Shown here: piece after piece, positions 9,063 through 18,595 of the stretch | How the letters are laid out: every line of letters begins with the position of its first letter | Position numbering within the stretch: the stretch's first letter is position 1 | Source of the DNA: JAGVLN01 sp964515755 | GTDB lineage: Bacteria > Pseudomonadota > Alphaproteobacteria > Rickettsiales > JABSSG01 | Direction of reading: 5' to 3' | DNA length: 34,710 nucleotides | Assembly: GCA_964515755.1 (NCBI GenBank) | Contig: CAZEVK010000013.1 | Location: 1-34,710, forward strand | Program-made: the position numbers and the translations under genes | Notes under the pieces: generated by a model | What the model saw: the letters and a program-made list of their open reading frames with translations, nothing else | The model's database searches: none | What the model was told of the DNA's origin: nothing

Positions 9063-9713
9063 CTAGCAGCTAGCTTGAATGCCATCTAAAAACTTCCAGA
9101 GAAGTTTTGCACCTTCAATAGCACCATCAAAAGCTTCAGCTTTTTGTTTTTCTGGAAGTTTTTCTATTAATTCTAAACATTCAGAAGAATGCCATTGATC
9201 AGCAGTGATATGAACATTAAAGAATTTCAATCCATTTTCACTATCAATGTCATAAAATGCTTTTAATCCCGAAATTTTTGATTCAGCAACGGCTGGAACT
9301 TGTCTTTCATAAGCGTATAATGCGCCTAATCCTTTGGCATATGATGTTCTAGCAAGTTCAAAATAACCATCTACTAAGTTTTTAGTATTATAAAGTTTAT
9401 CAACATTTTTTACTTCTTGTCTAGTAGCTCCAAGAGTTTCAGCAAATCTCAACCATAATTCCGGATGATTTTCTTCACCTTTTTCTTCCTCAGTTAGGTT
9501 ATCAAGTAAAACTTGTCTAGATCCAATGTCATCACATTGAGAATGAATAGCACTGATATAACGTGGAAATGCTTCTACATGATGATAGTATTGTTTTGCA
9601 TATAATATCAGTGTTTCTTTAGATAATTTTCCTTCCGACCAAGCTTGGTAAAACGGATGTTTAAGTAAGTGAACTTTATCTAAGATTTCGTGAAGGTTAT
9701 TAATTGAATCCAT
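9063..9713 (-). CDS. CADD-like p-aminobenzoate-forming oxygenase (PqqC/TenA-like fold)
   Basis: The 216-residue product aligns by eye along its length with Chlamydia CADD (CT610): HPFYQAW, YAKQYYHHVEAFP, SAIHSQCDD, NHPELW, LYAYERQVP and KISGL. CADD is a metal-dependent oxygenase that makes p-aminobenzoate for folate from one of its own tyrosines. The tyrosine aligned with CT610 Tyr27 is Y22, the key lysine (CADD Lys152) aligns with K146, and metal ligands E81-region, H83 and H175 or H168 appear present. So it probably replaces pabABC. There are no pqq genes nearby, which argues against coenzyme PQQ synthesis. It is divergent from the aldolase-family gene. CADD was also reported to bind host death domains; nothing in the sequence tests that here. 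Confidence 0.88.
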   Translation of the reverse strand: MDSINNLHEILDKVHLLKHPFYQAWSEGKLSKETLILYAKQYYHHVEAFPRYISAIHSQCDDIGSRQVLLDNLTEEEKGEENHPELWLRFAETLGATRQEVKNVDKLYNTKNLVDGYFELARTSYAKGLGALYAYERQVPAVAESKISGLKAFYDIDSENGLKFFNVHITADQWHSSECLELIEKLPEKQKAEAFDGAIEGAKLLWKFLDGIQASC

Positions 9714-9830
9714 GATCGCCTGCTAATTAAATATTATCTTAAGTTAAATATCTAGCATCAATTAATTAATCTAGCAATTAATAAAACTTCATTGTATAAG
9801 TTTTTACGCAATTATATACTCAGTATAAAA

Positions 9831-10530
9831 ATGACAAATCAACTAAAACAAGATTTAGCAGATGCTTATAAAATCCTTGCTCATTTAGGGTTGGATGATC
9901 ATACATATACTCATCTTTCAGTGCGTGCACAAGATAAGAACTCATTTTATATTTATCCATTTGGTTTGCGATTTGAGGAGGTCGAGGCTGATAATTTAAT
10001 GAAAATTTCCTTAGATGGAGAAGTGTTGTTAGGTGAAGAATATCAATATAATCGCACTGGTTACGTTATTCATTGTAACATCTATAAAGTTCGTCCCGAT
10101 ATTAACGCTATTTTTCATTTACACACACCAGCGACAGTAGCAGTTTCATCATTGAAAGAAGGACTAATGCCAATAAATCAATGGGCATTACATTTTTACA
10201 AACGTGTTGCGTATCACGATTATAACTCTTTNNNNNNNNNNAAAAGAACAAGGTAAAACTTTGGCTAATGACCTTGGTGAGTATTTAGTAATGTTACTTA
10301 GAGGTCATGGTTCAATTACTTGCGGTAAAACTATTCAAGAGGCGCTGTTTTATACATATCACTTAGAACTAGCATGTAAAACACAATGTATGACTTTAGC
10401 AATGAATCGTGATTTGATAGTACCATCGCCTGATATTTGCCAGAAATCGGTGAATGATTTATTATCATTTGAAACAAATCTTGGTGAACGTGACTGGCTT
10501 GCGTGGTTGCGTTTACTTAATAGAAAGTAG
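9831..10530 (+). CDS. Class II aldolase/adducin family protein, interrupted by an assembly gap
   Basis: Two reading frames on either side of the N run form one protein of about 230 residues. The first part (from MTNQLKQDLADAY) has YTHLSVR, YPFGLRFEEV and the metal-binding FHLHTPATVAV; the second part has EYLVMLLRGHGSITCG, which supplies the third histidine, and a TYHLELACKTQ helix. These are class II aldolase/adducin marks. Known members are sugar-phosphate aldolases or epimerases or of unknown substrate, and the substrate here is unknown. The frame changes by one across the Ns, so the true gap is not exactly 10 bases; I do not read this as a real frameshift. I chose ATG 9831 over 9792 because the first 13 residues of the longer form are not family-like. 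The stop lies 2 bases from the convergent gene's stop. Confidence 0.85.
10232..10241. other. Assembly gap of 10 Ns
   Basis: Ten consecutive Ns lie inside the aldolase-family gene. Family alignment from memory suggests only a few residues are missing (the region after AYHDYNS and before EQGKTLAND), so the real gap is small. Confidence 0.98.
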
Positions 10531-10531
10531 C

Positions 10532-10996
10532 TTATTTTTTCCTTTGGAGAGATGCATGCAGTAACTTTCTTACTTTCTGCCTATGTTTATGCATATTGTG
10601 TTGATTGATATTTTCTAACTTTGCAAAAATTGCTTTTTGTTCTTTTTTAATTTTTACTTCAAGTTCTTCTTTAGATAAATGATGTCTTTTAGCTCTAGCT
10701 TTAACGCTAAGAGCTTCAATTAATTTGCGAGTTAATGTATGAGTTATAGACTGATTTTCTGAGTTATTTTTTAAAGCTCTCATTAAGGTGATTAATGTTT
10801 TTATTTCTGTATAAAGTTCTGTTTTTTGGTCATGAGTTAGAGAATCCAGCTGTACTAGATCCAGTTCATTTTTATGAAAATGTTTTAGCATATCTTCAAA
10901 TAAAGCAACGACATCAGCAACTCTAATTTCCTCTGCAAACTCATTGGTTAGAGCAGTAATAATTTCAATAATAACTTTGTTATTGTGATCTATCAT
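10532..10996 (-). CDS. Small helical protein of unknown function
   Basis: I do not recognise this 154-residue product. It is entirely helical by composition, acidic in the first half and strongly basic with many His and Lys in the last 50 residues (HNMHKHRQKVRK near the C-terminus), which could contact nucleic acid or acidic membranes. There are no membrane segments and no signal peptide. It starts at an ATG preceded by an AT-rich region without a clear ribosome binding site. Its stop is 2 bases from that of the convergent aldolase-family gene, and it lies 70 bases downstream of the next minus-strand gene, so it may be the last member of the pbp transcript. Confidence 0.6.
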   Translation of the reverse strand: MIDHNNKVIIEIITALTNEFAEEIRVADVVALFEDMLKHFHKNELDLVQLDSLTHDQKTELYTEIKTLITLMRALKNNSENQSITHTLTRKLIEALSVKARAKRHHLSKEELEVKIKKEQKAIFAKLENINQHNMHKHRQKVRKLLHASLQRKK

Positions 10997-11066
10997 TTTA
11001 TATTACTTAATTATTTTAAAAATTTGATGATACTATAAGGGAAACGTATATACAACTACTTTGCAA

Positions 11067-11483
11067 TTAACGCTTACTATGTCCTTTTTTGCCTTTAAAA
11101 TCATTAGGCACGTATTTATTAACTGTATAATGGCCGCGATAGGTTCGATAAATTACAGTGTTAGAAAGTTTAATAATAATTTCTGAACAGACTCTTGCAA
11201 TATCAATCGGATATTCTGATTTTGAAAATTGATGTTCTTTATCGGGAAAAATCTCGATATAATTTAAAACACCCCAATCCCGTCCATCATATATAAATGC
11301 ACGAAAATAACCTTTACTTCCAGTTTCTCTGTATATTTCTGGCAAAGATATATTAGTTCGATTTTCTATATGAGGGATAAGAAGCACATCTCCTATGACT
11401 GGATCTGTGTCATCATTATAATGTTGCAAATAACTTTTGCCACTAATAGTTAAAGTTTTAGTTGGTTTTATCCTGCCGCGCAT
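11067..11483 (-). CDS. Protein of unknown function overlapping the penicillin-binding protein gene
   Basis: The 138-residue product is not one I can name. It looks globular and mixed alpha/beta (GDVLLIPHIENRT, GYFRAFIYDGRDWGVLNYIEIF, NTVIYRTYRGHYTVNKYV) with a basic tail, and has no signal or membrane segment. Its ATG at 11483 lies 26 bases inside the 3' end of the penicillin-binding protein gene, in another frame, so translation is probably coupled. A link to cell-wall work is suggested only by this arrangement. A shorter form starting further in cannot be excluded. Confidence 0.65.
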   Translation of the reverse strand: MRGRIKPTKTLTISGKSYLQHYNDDTDPVIGDVLLIPHIENRTNISLPEIYRETGSKGYFRAFIYDGRDWGVLNYIEIFPDKEHQFSKSEYPIDIARVCSEIIIKLSNTVIYRTYRGHYTVNKYVPNDFKGKKGHSKR

Positions 11484-13290
11484 CTGTAGCTTCTAAAGGT
11501 AGTTTTATTAATACGTCTCTGCCAATTGACGTTGGATATGTGCCTCCACTAACAAATTTTGTTGGAGAATAATTATCATTGCCGAGCCAAACACCGACTA
11601 CATATTTGTTAGTATATCCAAAGAACCATGCATCTCTAAAATCTTGAGAAGTTCCTGTTTTACCACTAATTTTTACAGCTTTGTTTTTTGCTCCTCTAGC
11701 AGTACCATTTTCTACGGCATAAGTTAACAAATGGTCAAGCTTTAGGAAGGCTTCTTCACTCATCACTCTTTTAGGTTCGGAGAATGGTCTTACATATAAA
11801 AACTCACCAGTATGGGCATTTCTAATATATAATATTGCATGTGGATTTGAAACAAATCCATGATTAGCAATACTTGCATATGCTGATGTCATTTCTAATA
11901 ATGTAAGTGATGCTGTTCCGAGAGATAGGCTTAGGTTTTCTTCTAGAGGAGTTTGTATACCTAATGCATATGCGAGATCTATTACATTTTTTAATCCAAC
12001 TTGGTCAGTTAGCTTTACAGAAATTGTATTTATTGACTTTGCAAAAGCATCTTGGATTGTAATTAATCCTAAATAATTACGATTAAAATTTCTAGGACTC
12101 CAACTGCCATAGCTAATAGGAGCATCTTTAATTAGGTCTTCAGGCATGTAATTGCTTTGCATAGCAGCAGCGTAAACAAAAAGCTTGAATGCAGAGCCAG
12201 TTGGCCTAAATGCTTGTGTTGCTCTATTGAAAGGGCTAGTATTGAAATCTCTTCCACCGATCATAGCCAAAATATCTCCAGATGGTGTCATAACTATTAC
12301 TGCACCTTGATTGACTTTTCTTGTTTCATGGATCTCATCCATATATTTTTTAAAGGTACTCTCAGCAACTTTTTGAATGGGCATACTAAGAGTAGTTTTT
12401 ACTATCACATCATAATTTTTATCGCCCTCGTATTGTTCTACTTGCTCATAAATCCAATCTGTAAAATAGTGATGGCGCATGCTCCCCATCATGCTAGTCT
12501 CAAGTTGAACAGGGTTTTTGCTTGCTTGAGCTAAGTCTTTTTTATTTATATAACCGTCATCTAACATGTTGAGCAAAATCTGATATGCACGCTCGCCAGA
12601 AAGCTGTAAGTTATTTGTAGGAGCAAATTTTGTTGGAGCTTTCAATAACCCGGCTATAATTGCTGACTCATATAATGTTAAATTTCTAACATTTTTACCA
12701 AAATAGTATTTTGCAGCAGCATCTATACCATATATTCCTGACCCTAAATATGCTTTATTAAGATAAATTGCTAGTATTTGTTGTTTAGTGTATTTTTGCT
12801 CTAATTGAATAGCAAGAAAAGCTTCTTGTAACTTTCTTTTTAAAGTACGTGCAGGACTTAAGAATGTATTTTTTGCTAATTGTTGAGTGATAGTACTACC
12901 TCCTTGGACAGTATGGCCAGCTTTCAAATTAGCAAACGCGGCTCTAATTATTCCCCAAATATCAACACCAAAATGCTCAAAAAATCTTTTATCTTCAGTA
13001 GCAATTACTGCATTATGTAAATTACGTGGAATTTGAGGATAGTCTATGTATTTTCCATACACGTCGCCATAAGTAGCTAATACTGAATCTTTATTATCTA
13101 AAATGATTACTTTATGTGCAGTACGAACTTCTTCGAGTTTATTAATATCTGGTAAATCGTGAAATATATATAAAAGATAAATAGCAAAAATTGTTCCACA
13201 CCATAGACCGATTACTATCAACCATTTTATAAATAATAATGGTGAAAGAGTTAATGGAGTTTTTTCTTGAGTATTATTGTTATTTTTCAT
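11458..13290 (-). CDS. Class A penicillin-binding protein (transglycosylase-transpeptidase)
   Basis: The 610-residue product has one N-terminal membrane segment (about 20-42), a GT51 glycosyltransferase domain with catalytic E99 in ATEDKRFFEHFG and the QGGSTITQQLAKN and EQKYTKQQILAIYLN motifs, and a transpeptidase domain with S366-A-F-K369, S419-I-N421 and KTG near residue 542. All catalytic motifs are intact, so it should polymerise and cross-link peptidoglycan. It is shorter than the long PBP1A (about 800 residues) because it lacks the OB-like insertion, and resembles the compact PBP1A/PBP2D-type enzymes. This implies that the organism keeps at least some peptidoglycan. The gene overlaps the next one by 26 bases and is divergent from cyaY. 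Confidence 0.95.
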   Translation of the reverse strand: MKNNNNTQEKTPLTLSPLLFIKWLIVIGLWCGTIFAIYLLYIFHDLPDINKLEEVRTAHKVIILDNKDSVLATYGDVYGKYIDYPQIPRNLHNAVIATEDKRFFEHFGVDIWGIIRAAFANLKAGHTVQGGSTITQQLAKNTFLSPARTLKRKLQEAFLAIQLEQKYTKQQILAIYLNKAYLGSGIYGIDAAAKYYFGKNVRNLTLYESAIIAGLLKAPTKFAPTNNLQLSGERAYQILLNMLDDGYINKKDLAQASKNPVQLETSMMGSMRHHYFTDWIYEQVEQYEGDKNYDVIVKTTLSMPIQKVAESTFKKYMDEIHETRKVNQGAVIVMTPSGDILAMIGGRDFNTSPFNRATQAFRPTGSAFKLFVYAAAMQSNYMPEDLIKDAPISYGSWSPRNFNRNYLGLITIQDAFAKSINTISVKLTDQVGLKNVIDLAYALGIQTPLEENLSLSLGTASLTLLEMTSAYASIANHGFVSNPHAILYIRNAHTGEFLYVRPFSEPKRVMSEEAFLKLDHLLTYAVENGTARGAKNKAVKISGKTGTSQDFRDAWFFGYTNKYVVGVWLGNDNYSPTKFVSGGTYPTSIGRDVLIKLPLEATDARQDKTN

Positions 13291-13339
13291 AAATTATGTA
13301 TTAAACGTGTGAGGATCAGTATAGAGTATATTATCAATA

Positions 13340-13675
13340 ATGAGAAGAGAAATGAATAAAGCTGAGTTTCATAACCTTGTAGATAGGGAGCTTAATGACC
13401 TTCTAACAAAGATCGAAGAGCAGGATACAGAGGGAATTCTTGATTCTGATATCTTAGATGAGATTCTAACTATCACTCTTCCCGATAAGAAGCAATATGT
13501 AATAAATAAGCAAAGTTATACTCAACAGATCTGGCTTTCATCACCTTATTCTGGTGCTTATCACTTTGATTATGATGAAAGTAAGAATGCATGGCTAGCA
13601 AGAAAAGGTGAAGAGTTAAGGCAATTGCTTTCAAAAGAGCTTAGTAAGAATAGTGTTACTAAATTTTTATTTTAG
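13340..13675 (+). CDS. cyaY: Iron donor protein CyaY (bacterial frataxin)
   Basis: The 111-residue product has the frataxin fold order: an N-terminal acidic helix (EFHNLVDRELNDLLTKIEEQD), acidic strands (DSDILDEILTITLPDK) and the signature KQSYTQQIWLSSPYSG-YHFDYD, followed by W-ARKGEELRQLLSKEL. Frataxins bind iron on the acidic ridge and tune iron-sulfur cluster assembly by IscS/IscU. BioB in this window is a cluster-dependent client. Length is normal. Starts at 13340 or at 13352 (MNKAEFHNL, closer to E. coli CyaY) are both possible; neither has a well-placed ribosome binding site. It is divergent from the penicillin-binding protein gene. Confidence 0.93.
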   Translation: MRREMNKAEFHNLVDRELNDLLTKIEEQDTEGILDSDILDEILTITLPDKKQYVINKQSYTQQIWLSSPYSGAYHFDYDESKNAWLARKGEELRQLLSKELSKNSVTKFLF

Positions 13676-13717
13676 AAATGATTTATGAGAACAAAAAGAA
13701 TTAGTAATGCAATTATA

Positions 13718-14251
13718 TTATAAATCTTTGCAATAGAAATAGCCGCTAATAAACTCCTGACCGATTATTGCGTGTTTTTTAAGAGTACCCCAGCGCTTAT
13801 ATTTAGTGCGTTCATATAAATTTACTGCTTTTTCCATATTAGCACACACACTTAATGTGATTATTTTAAACCCTTTTTCTCTTGCATAATTTTCTGCAAA
13901 TTCTAATAGTTGTTTGGCTATACCAAAACTTCTAGCCCATGGTGCAACGAAATGGTTGTCTACAGATACTGAAAAATATGAGTAGGTATTTTGTTGAGCA
14001 AATAATAATTGTATTGAGCCAGCAATAGTGCCATCCACTCTAGCAATAATTAGGCAACGATTAGGTATCATCATTACGCCCTTAAAATAAGCTTCAAGAT
14101 CACTTCTTAGAGGTGGTTGCCATTGTCTAAAACCTATTGTAAAACCATCACTGTCCAGCATTGTAGCTTCGGTGGCATCACATAAATCAAGCAAATCTCT
14201 TTGATCTAGCTTATTAAGTTTTTCAATGGATATTTTTGCTATTTTAACCAT
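13718..14251 (-). CDS. GNAT family N-acetyltransferase
   Basis: The 177-residue product has the GNAT acetyl-CoA site: strand DNHFVAPWARSFGIAKQLLEFAENYAREKGF, where R-S-F-G-I-A matches the Q/R-x-x-G-x-A loop, then ITLSVCANMEKAVNLYERTKYKRWG, the usual C-terminal motif B with the tyrosine of the NLYE turn. It moves an acetyl group from acetyl-CoA to an amine; the substrate cannot be told. There is no signal peptide. It is convergent with cyaY and separated from pepN by 168 AT-rich bases with no gene. Confidence 0.88.
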   Translation of the reverse strand: MVKIAKISIEKLNKLDQRDLLDLCDATEATMLDSDGFTIGFRQWQPPLRSDLEAYFKGVMMIPNRCLIIARVDGTIAGSIQLLFAQQNTYSYFSVSVDNHFVAPWARSFGIAKQLLEFAENYAREKGFKIITLSVCANMEKAVNLYERTKYKRWGTLKKHAIIGQEFISGYFYCKDL

Positions 14252-14419
14252 TTAAGTTACCTATAATGAATTAATAGATATATTATCTATTAAATAATAC
14301 AATACTTGAATTAATAACAATGATATTAAAGTAACAAAAAGCAAAATAAATTTAATTTATTTAAAATTGTGACAAAAATATCAAATTTATATAAAAATAT
14401 ATTCTGAATCATATTTTAT

Positions 14420-17053
14420 TTACTCTAAAATTTTACTTACTAATTCATTAGTATCGTCAGACAAGTTTTGTTGATTTTTAATTTTTAGTAAAATATCTTG
14501 CATCATTGATTTGCGTTTAGGTTCAAAGCGCTTATAATTCTCAAATATTTTTGTTAGTCGTGCGGCAACCGACGGATTTATTTTATCTATTTCGATAATT
14601 AGCTCCATAAATAAATTATAACCACTGCCATCAATTTTATGAAATTGATCATAATTCCTACTAAAAGCTCCTAATAATGAATAGACTCTATTAGGAGTTT
14701 TAATGTCAAAAGCTGAATGCTTAAGTAGATTTTTTACTGTCATTACGGTATTTGGTCTTGTTGAAGATGCTTGCAATGCAAACCATTTATCTATAACTAA
14801 CTCTTCAATTTTCCATTTATTATAAAAACTTACTAATGTGCTTTCATATAAAGTGTCGTTGTTACTATTTATTAAAACAAATAATGCTGCCAGTCTATCC
14901 GTGATATTATTAGCATTTTCAAGTTGTTTCTGAGCTAGTTCTTCTCCTAATTTTTCATCGCCAGCAGCGATGTATTTTAGAGAAAGATTTTTTAATGACC
15001 TGGAGGCAACATCGTCTTTTGATAATGAATATTCTTTTAGCTCTAATGAATCATTTAGTTTTTGATATACCGTAAGGAAGTTTGATACTAATTCTTTTCC
15101 TATTGTTTTTGTTAAGTATTCTTTTGCTTTAAAAATAATATTAGGATCTATGTCCTCAATTAATGAATAAAGATTAGTTTCAGACGGAATAGATATGGCA
15201 TATGAAATAAAAGTTTTATCTAATTTATCATTGTTTAATAGAAGTTTAATAGACGAAAAAAGATTATCTGGGATTTTTTGATTTGGCTCTTTAGTTAATT
15301 TTAAAATAAGATTAGTAAAGTACTTTTGTCCGGCATCCCATCTATTAAACTCATTGCTATCATGCGCTAATAAAAGTAATAATTGGTCATCATTGTAATT
15401 ATAGCTGAGTTTAACTGGTGCTGAGAAATCTCTTAATAGAGATGGGATAGGTTTTTCTGCTACATCTGTAAAGATAAAACTTTGCTCAGCATTTGAGAGA
15501 TGTATTATATGCTCATCATCTTTTTTATTTTGGTAAAAAGAACTTAAATCACCACCAGTTTTTCCATTAATCAATGCCATTTTAATAGGAATATAAAATG
15601 GCTTATTCTGAGTATGTCGAGCTAAAGGACAATATTGCTTTAATGATAATGTATAAGTTTTATCTTTTTCGTTATAACTATCTGTCGCATCAACATTAGG
15701 TGTTCCTGCCTGGGAATACCATAATTTAAATTGAGTAAAATCTAATCCGCTTGCGTCTTCCATTGTTTTAACAAAATCTTCTGTTGTTACTGCTTCACCA
15801 TCATGACGACTAAAATAAAGTTGCATTCCTCGGTCAAAAATTTTGTTACCAACAATGGTTTTTAACATTTTGATTATTTCTGCACCTTTTTCATAGACTG
15901 TTGTGGTATAGAAATTATCCATTGCAATATAAGATTCAGGACGGACTGGATGCGATAAAGCACCAGCATCTTCTTGAAATTGCACTGATCTTATAGTATT
16001 TGCATCATTGATTCTTTTGGTACCACGGCCGAATTTATCAGAACTAAATTCATGTTCTCTAAATACTGTTAACCCTTCTTTTAAGCTAATTTGAAACCAG
16101 TTCCGTAGAGTTATTCTATTGCCAGTCCAATTGTGAAAATATTCATGACCAATAACATCATGAACATCAATATAGTTTTGATCGGAAGCAGTATTTTTAT
16201 CTGCAATGATATATTTAGTATTGAAAATATTCAGTCCTTTATTTTCCATAGCACCCATGTTAAATTTTGGAGTACTAACAATCATATAGGTATTTAAATC
16301 ATATTCACGTCCGAATACATCTTCGTCCCATTTCATTGATTCTTTCAATGATTCCATAGCGTATTCAGTTTTATCAAAATCAGCTTCTGGAGTGTATATT
16401 CTGAGGTCAACTTTCTTAACAGATTTAGTAATAAAAACATCTTCTCTAGCTTTTAAGTTGCCAATTACTGCTGCAAATAAATAACTTGGCTTTTTGGAAT
16501 GATCTTTCCAAGTAGCAAACCACCTATTTTGAGGAAGTTCTCCGTAATCTATTCGATCACCATTGGATAATAAAACCTGATATTTTTTATCAGCAATTAA
16601 GGTAGTAGTATAAACTGTCATTACATCTGGACGATCCAGAAAATAAGTAATTTTACTAAATCCATTAGGTTCACATTGAGTTAAAAAAATGTCTTCAGCT
16701 TGATATAAACTGGTAAGTGAAGTATTTTTTTGTGGAATGATTTTGCTAACCACAGTGACAGAGAATTTATCCTTTTCATTAGTTGGAATAGTTAAATTAT
16801 AATCAGTGAGTTCGTATTGGTCTTTTCTTAACAACTTGTCATCAATAGCAACTTTTATTAGCTCTTGACTGTTTCCATCTAACGTTAAGGAAGCAGATTT
16901 GCTAGCGCTTTTAGCTCGAGCGATTGTCATGACATTTGTAACTAATGCTGAATCTTCATGCAAATCTATAGTCAAATAAATATTATCTACGATGAATTCA
17001 GATGGCTTGTAATCTTTCAAGTATTTAGTTTTATTTTCAATTCTGTTAATCAT
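14420..17053 (-). CDS. pepN: Aminopeptidase N (M1 family)
   Basis: The 877-residue product closely matches the length of E. coli PepN (870). It has the substrate-binding GAMEN motif at about residues 267-271, the zinc site H303-E-Y-F-H307 followed by W-T-G-N-R, and the third ligand E326 in LKEGLTVFREHEF. A tyrosine in TTTVYEKGAEIIKML is the transition-state residue. It removes N-terminal residues from peptides in the cytosol; for an intracellular bacterium this would help recycle peptides taken from the host (inference). The start gives the normal PepN N-terminal region. It stands alone, 220 bases from bioA on the same strand. Confidence 0.96.
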   Translation of the reverse strand: MINRIENKTKYLKDYKPSEFIVDNIYLTIDLHEDSALVTNVMTIARAKSASKSASLTLDGNSQELIKVAIDDKLLRKDQYELTDYNLTIPTNEKDKFSVTVVSKIIPQKNTSLTSLYQAEDIFLTQCEPNGFSKITYFLDRPDVMTVYTTTLIADKKYQVLLSNGDRIDYGELPQNRWFATWKDHSKKPSYLFAAVIGNLKAREDVFITKSVKKVDLRIYTPEADFDKTEYAMESLKESMKWDEDVFGREYDLNTYMIVSTPKFNMGAMENKGLNIFNTKYIIADKNTASDQNYIDVHDVIGHEYFHNWTGNRITLRNWFQISLKEGLTVFREHEFSSDKFGRGTKRINDANTIRSVQFQEDAGALSHPVRPESYIAMDNFYTTTVYEKGAEIIKMLKTIVGNKIFDRGMQLYFSRHDGEAVTTEDFVKTMEDASGLDFTQFKLWYSQAGTPNVDATDSYNEKDKTYTLSLKQYCPLARHTQNKPFYIPIKMALINGKTGGDLSSFYQNKKDDEHIIHLSNAEQSFIFTDVAEKPIPSLLRDFSAPVKLSYNYNDDQLLLLLAHDSNEFNRWDAGQKYFTNLILKLTKEPNQKIPDNLFSSIKLLLNNDKLDKTFISYAISIPSETNLYSLIEDIDPNIIFKAKEYLTKTIGKELVSNFLTVYQKLNDSLELKEYSLSKDDVASRSLKNLSLKYIAAGDEKLGEELAQKQLENANNITDRLAALFVLINSNNDTLYESTLVSFYNKWKIEELVIDKWFALQASSTRPNTVMTVKNLLKHSAFDIKTPNRVYSLLGAFSRNYDQFHKIDGSGYNLFMELIIEIDKINPSVAARLTKIFENYKRFEPKRKSMMQDILLKIKNQQNLSDDTNELVSKILE

Positions 17054-17273
17054 ATAATATATTCCTAAAATATATATAAAAATATAAATGAAAGACTAAT
17101 AACTATATAGATTCTAAGCTAAGTTTTTTTAGAAGTTTTATAGATTAATATTTGACTTAACTTAATCGGCTAAAATATATAATACAATTAATTTGTACTC
17201 AATCCTTATTTATTAAGTTTTATAAAAGCAGTTGTTTAAATTATAATTTTTTTACGACTAATATTAGATTGTC

Positions 17274-18593
17274 TTATATTTCAAGAATTGCTTTTTGAGT
17301 AATTTTTTTTAGTTGTTCAAAAGTTGTTAAATCCATGTTTAATGGAGGTAACCAATATATTGTATTTCCTAAAGGTTTTAGAATCGCACCAAGTGCCATT
17401 GCTTTTTGATATATTTCGTACCCAAGTCTTTGTTTTGGATTATTGGTTATCAAATCTGCTGCGACGATAGCACCTATTCCTCTAACATTTTTTAGCTTGC
17501 CTGTATTAGCAGCTATTTCATCCATACCATTTAACATTATTGAACCAAGATTTAAAGCTTGGTTGCAGATTTGTTCTTCTTTAAATATATTTAATACTTC
17601 AACTGCAATTGCGGCTGCAAGGGCATGGCCGCTAAAAGTATGTGAATGTAGAAAAGCTTTACCGGTTTTGTAGTCATCATAAAATTTTGAGTAAATTTCA
17701 TCATTCGTAAGTACCACACTAAATGGAATCCAGCCTGAAGTTAGGCCTTTAGCAAGGCACATAAAATCTGGTGAAATATTTGCATAATCACAAGCTAACA
17801 TTTTTCCTGTTCGACCTATACCGGTCATAATTTCATCAGCAATTAAATGAATATTATGTGATTTAGTCCAATTTCTTAATCTTCTTAAAAAATCCATGCT
17901 ATAAATTTTCATACCGCCAGCTCCTTGAACAATCGGTTCAACAATTATAGCAGTAGCGAATTCCCTATGGTCATTTAGTGATTTTTCTATTTTAGGCCAG
18001 ACAGATGAACAATCCTTCCACAAAGGATCAGTAACGCTTAATACATAAGGTATATTTTGAATGAAATAACTATCAAATAATAAATTTTTATAAGGTTTAC
18101 GAAATATACCAACATCACTAACACTTAAGGCTCCAAGAGTTTCGCCATGATAACTATTTGAAAGTGAAATGAATTTATTTCGCTTATGTTCACCATCAAT
18201 AACTCTAGAATGAGCACTCATTTTCATTGCAATTTCAACCGCGCAAGAACCATCGCTAGCATAAAAAACTTTATTCATACCGGCTACTAATTTAGAAAGC
18301 ATTTGTGAAAGCTTCACTATTGTTTCATTTGTAGTATTTGCCAACAATATATGTTCAAACTTTTCTACTTGCTGAATGAGAGCGTTCTTCAAACGCGGAT
18401 GATTATGCCCAAGCGACTTACACCACCAGCTGGAAATAGCATCAATAATTTGTTTTCCATCGTGGAGTTCAATGTAACAACCTTGTGCTTTTTTTGTTAT
18501 TAATGGCTTAAATGTTTCATAATCTTTCATTTGAGCACATGGGTGCCAGACATGCTTAAGGTCTTTTATAAGAAGTTTATCTATATCATTCAT
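17274..18593 (-). CDS. bioA: Adenosylmethionine-8-amino-7-oxononanoate aminotransferase
   Basis: The 439-residue product is BioA: HVWHPCAQM at the start, SSWWCKSLGHNHPRL near residues 54-68, YASDGSCAVEIAMKM, SNSYHGETLGALSVSD, the PLP-contacting D253 in ADEIMTGIGRTG and Schiff-base K282 in CLAKGLTSGWIP. It converts KAPA to DAPA using S-adenosylmethionine as amino donor. Length matches E. coli BioA (about 430). It is divergent from bioB, as in E. coli, and its ATG lies only three bases from the BirA-operator-like repeat, so repressor binding would block its expression. There is no Shine-Dalgarno sequence before the ATG, and the transcript may have a very short leader. Confidence 0.97.
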   Translation of the reverse strand: MNDIDKLLIKDLKHVWHPCAQMKDYETFKPLITKKAQGCYIELHDGKQIIDAISSWWCKSLGHNHPRLKNALIQQVEKFEHILLANTTNETIVKLSQMLSKLVAGMNKVFYASDGSCAVEIAMKMSAHSRVIDGEHKRNKFISLSNSYHGETLGALSVSDVGIFRKPYKNLLFDSYFIQNIPYVLSVTDPLWKDCSSVWPKIEKSLNDHREFATAIIVEPIVQGAGGMKIYSMDFLRRLRNWTKSHNIHLIADEIMTGIGRTGKMLACDYANISPDFMCLAKGLTSGWIPFSVVLTNDEIYSKFYDDYKTGKAFLHSHTFSGHALAAAIAVEVLNIFKEEQICNQALNLGSIMLNGMDEIAANTGKLKNVRGIGAIVAADLITNNPKQRLGYEIYQKAMALGAILKPLGNTIYWLPPLNMDLTTFEQLKKITQKAILEI

Positions 18594-18595
18594 TA

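Noticed and set aside
9792..9830. Longer start for the aldolase-family gene
   Set aside because: The 13 added residues are not family-like, and ATG 9831 gives the usual N-terminus.
12157..12534. 125-codon plus-strand frame within the penicillin-binding protein gene
   Set aside because: The opposite strand encodes conserved catalytic motifs; this frame is a shadow.
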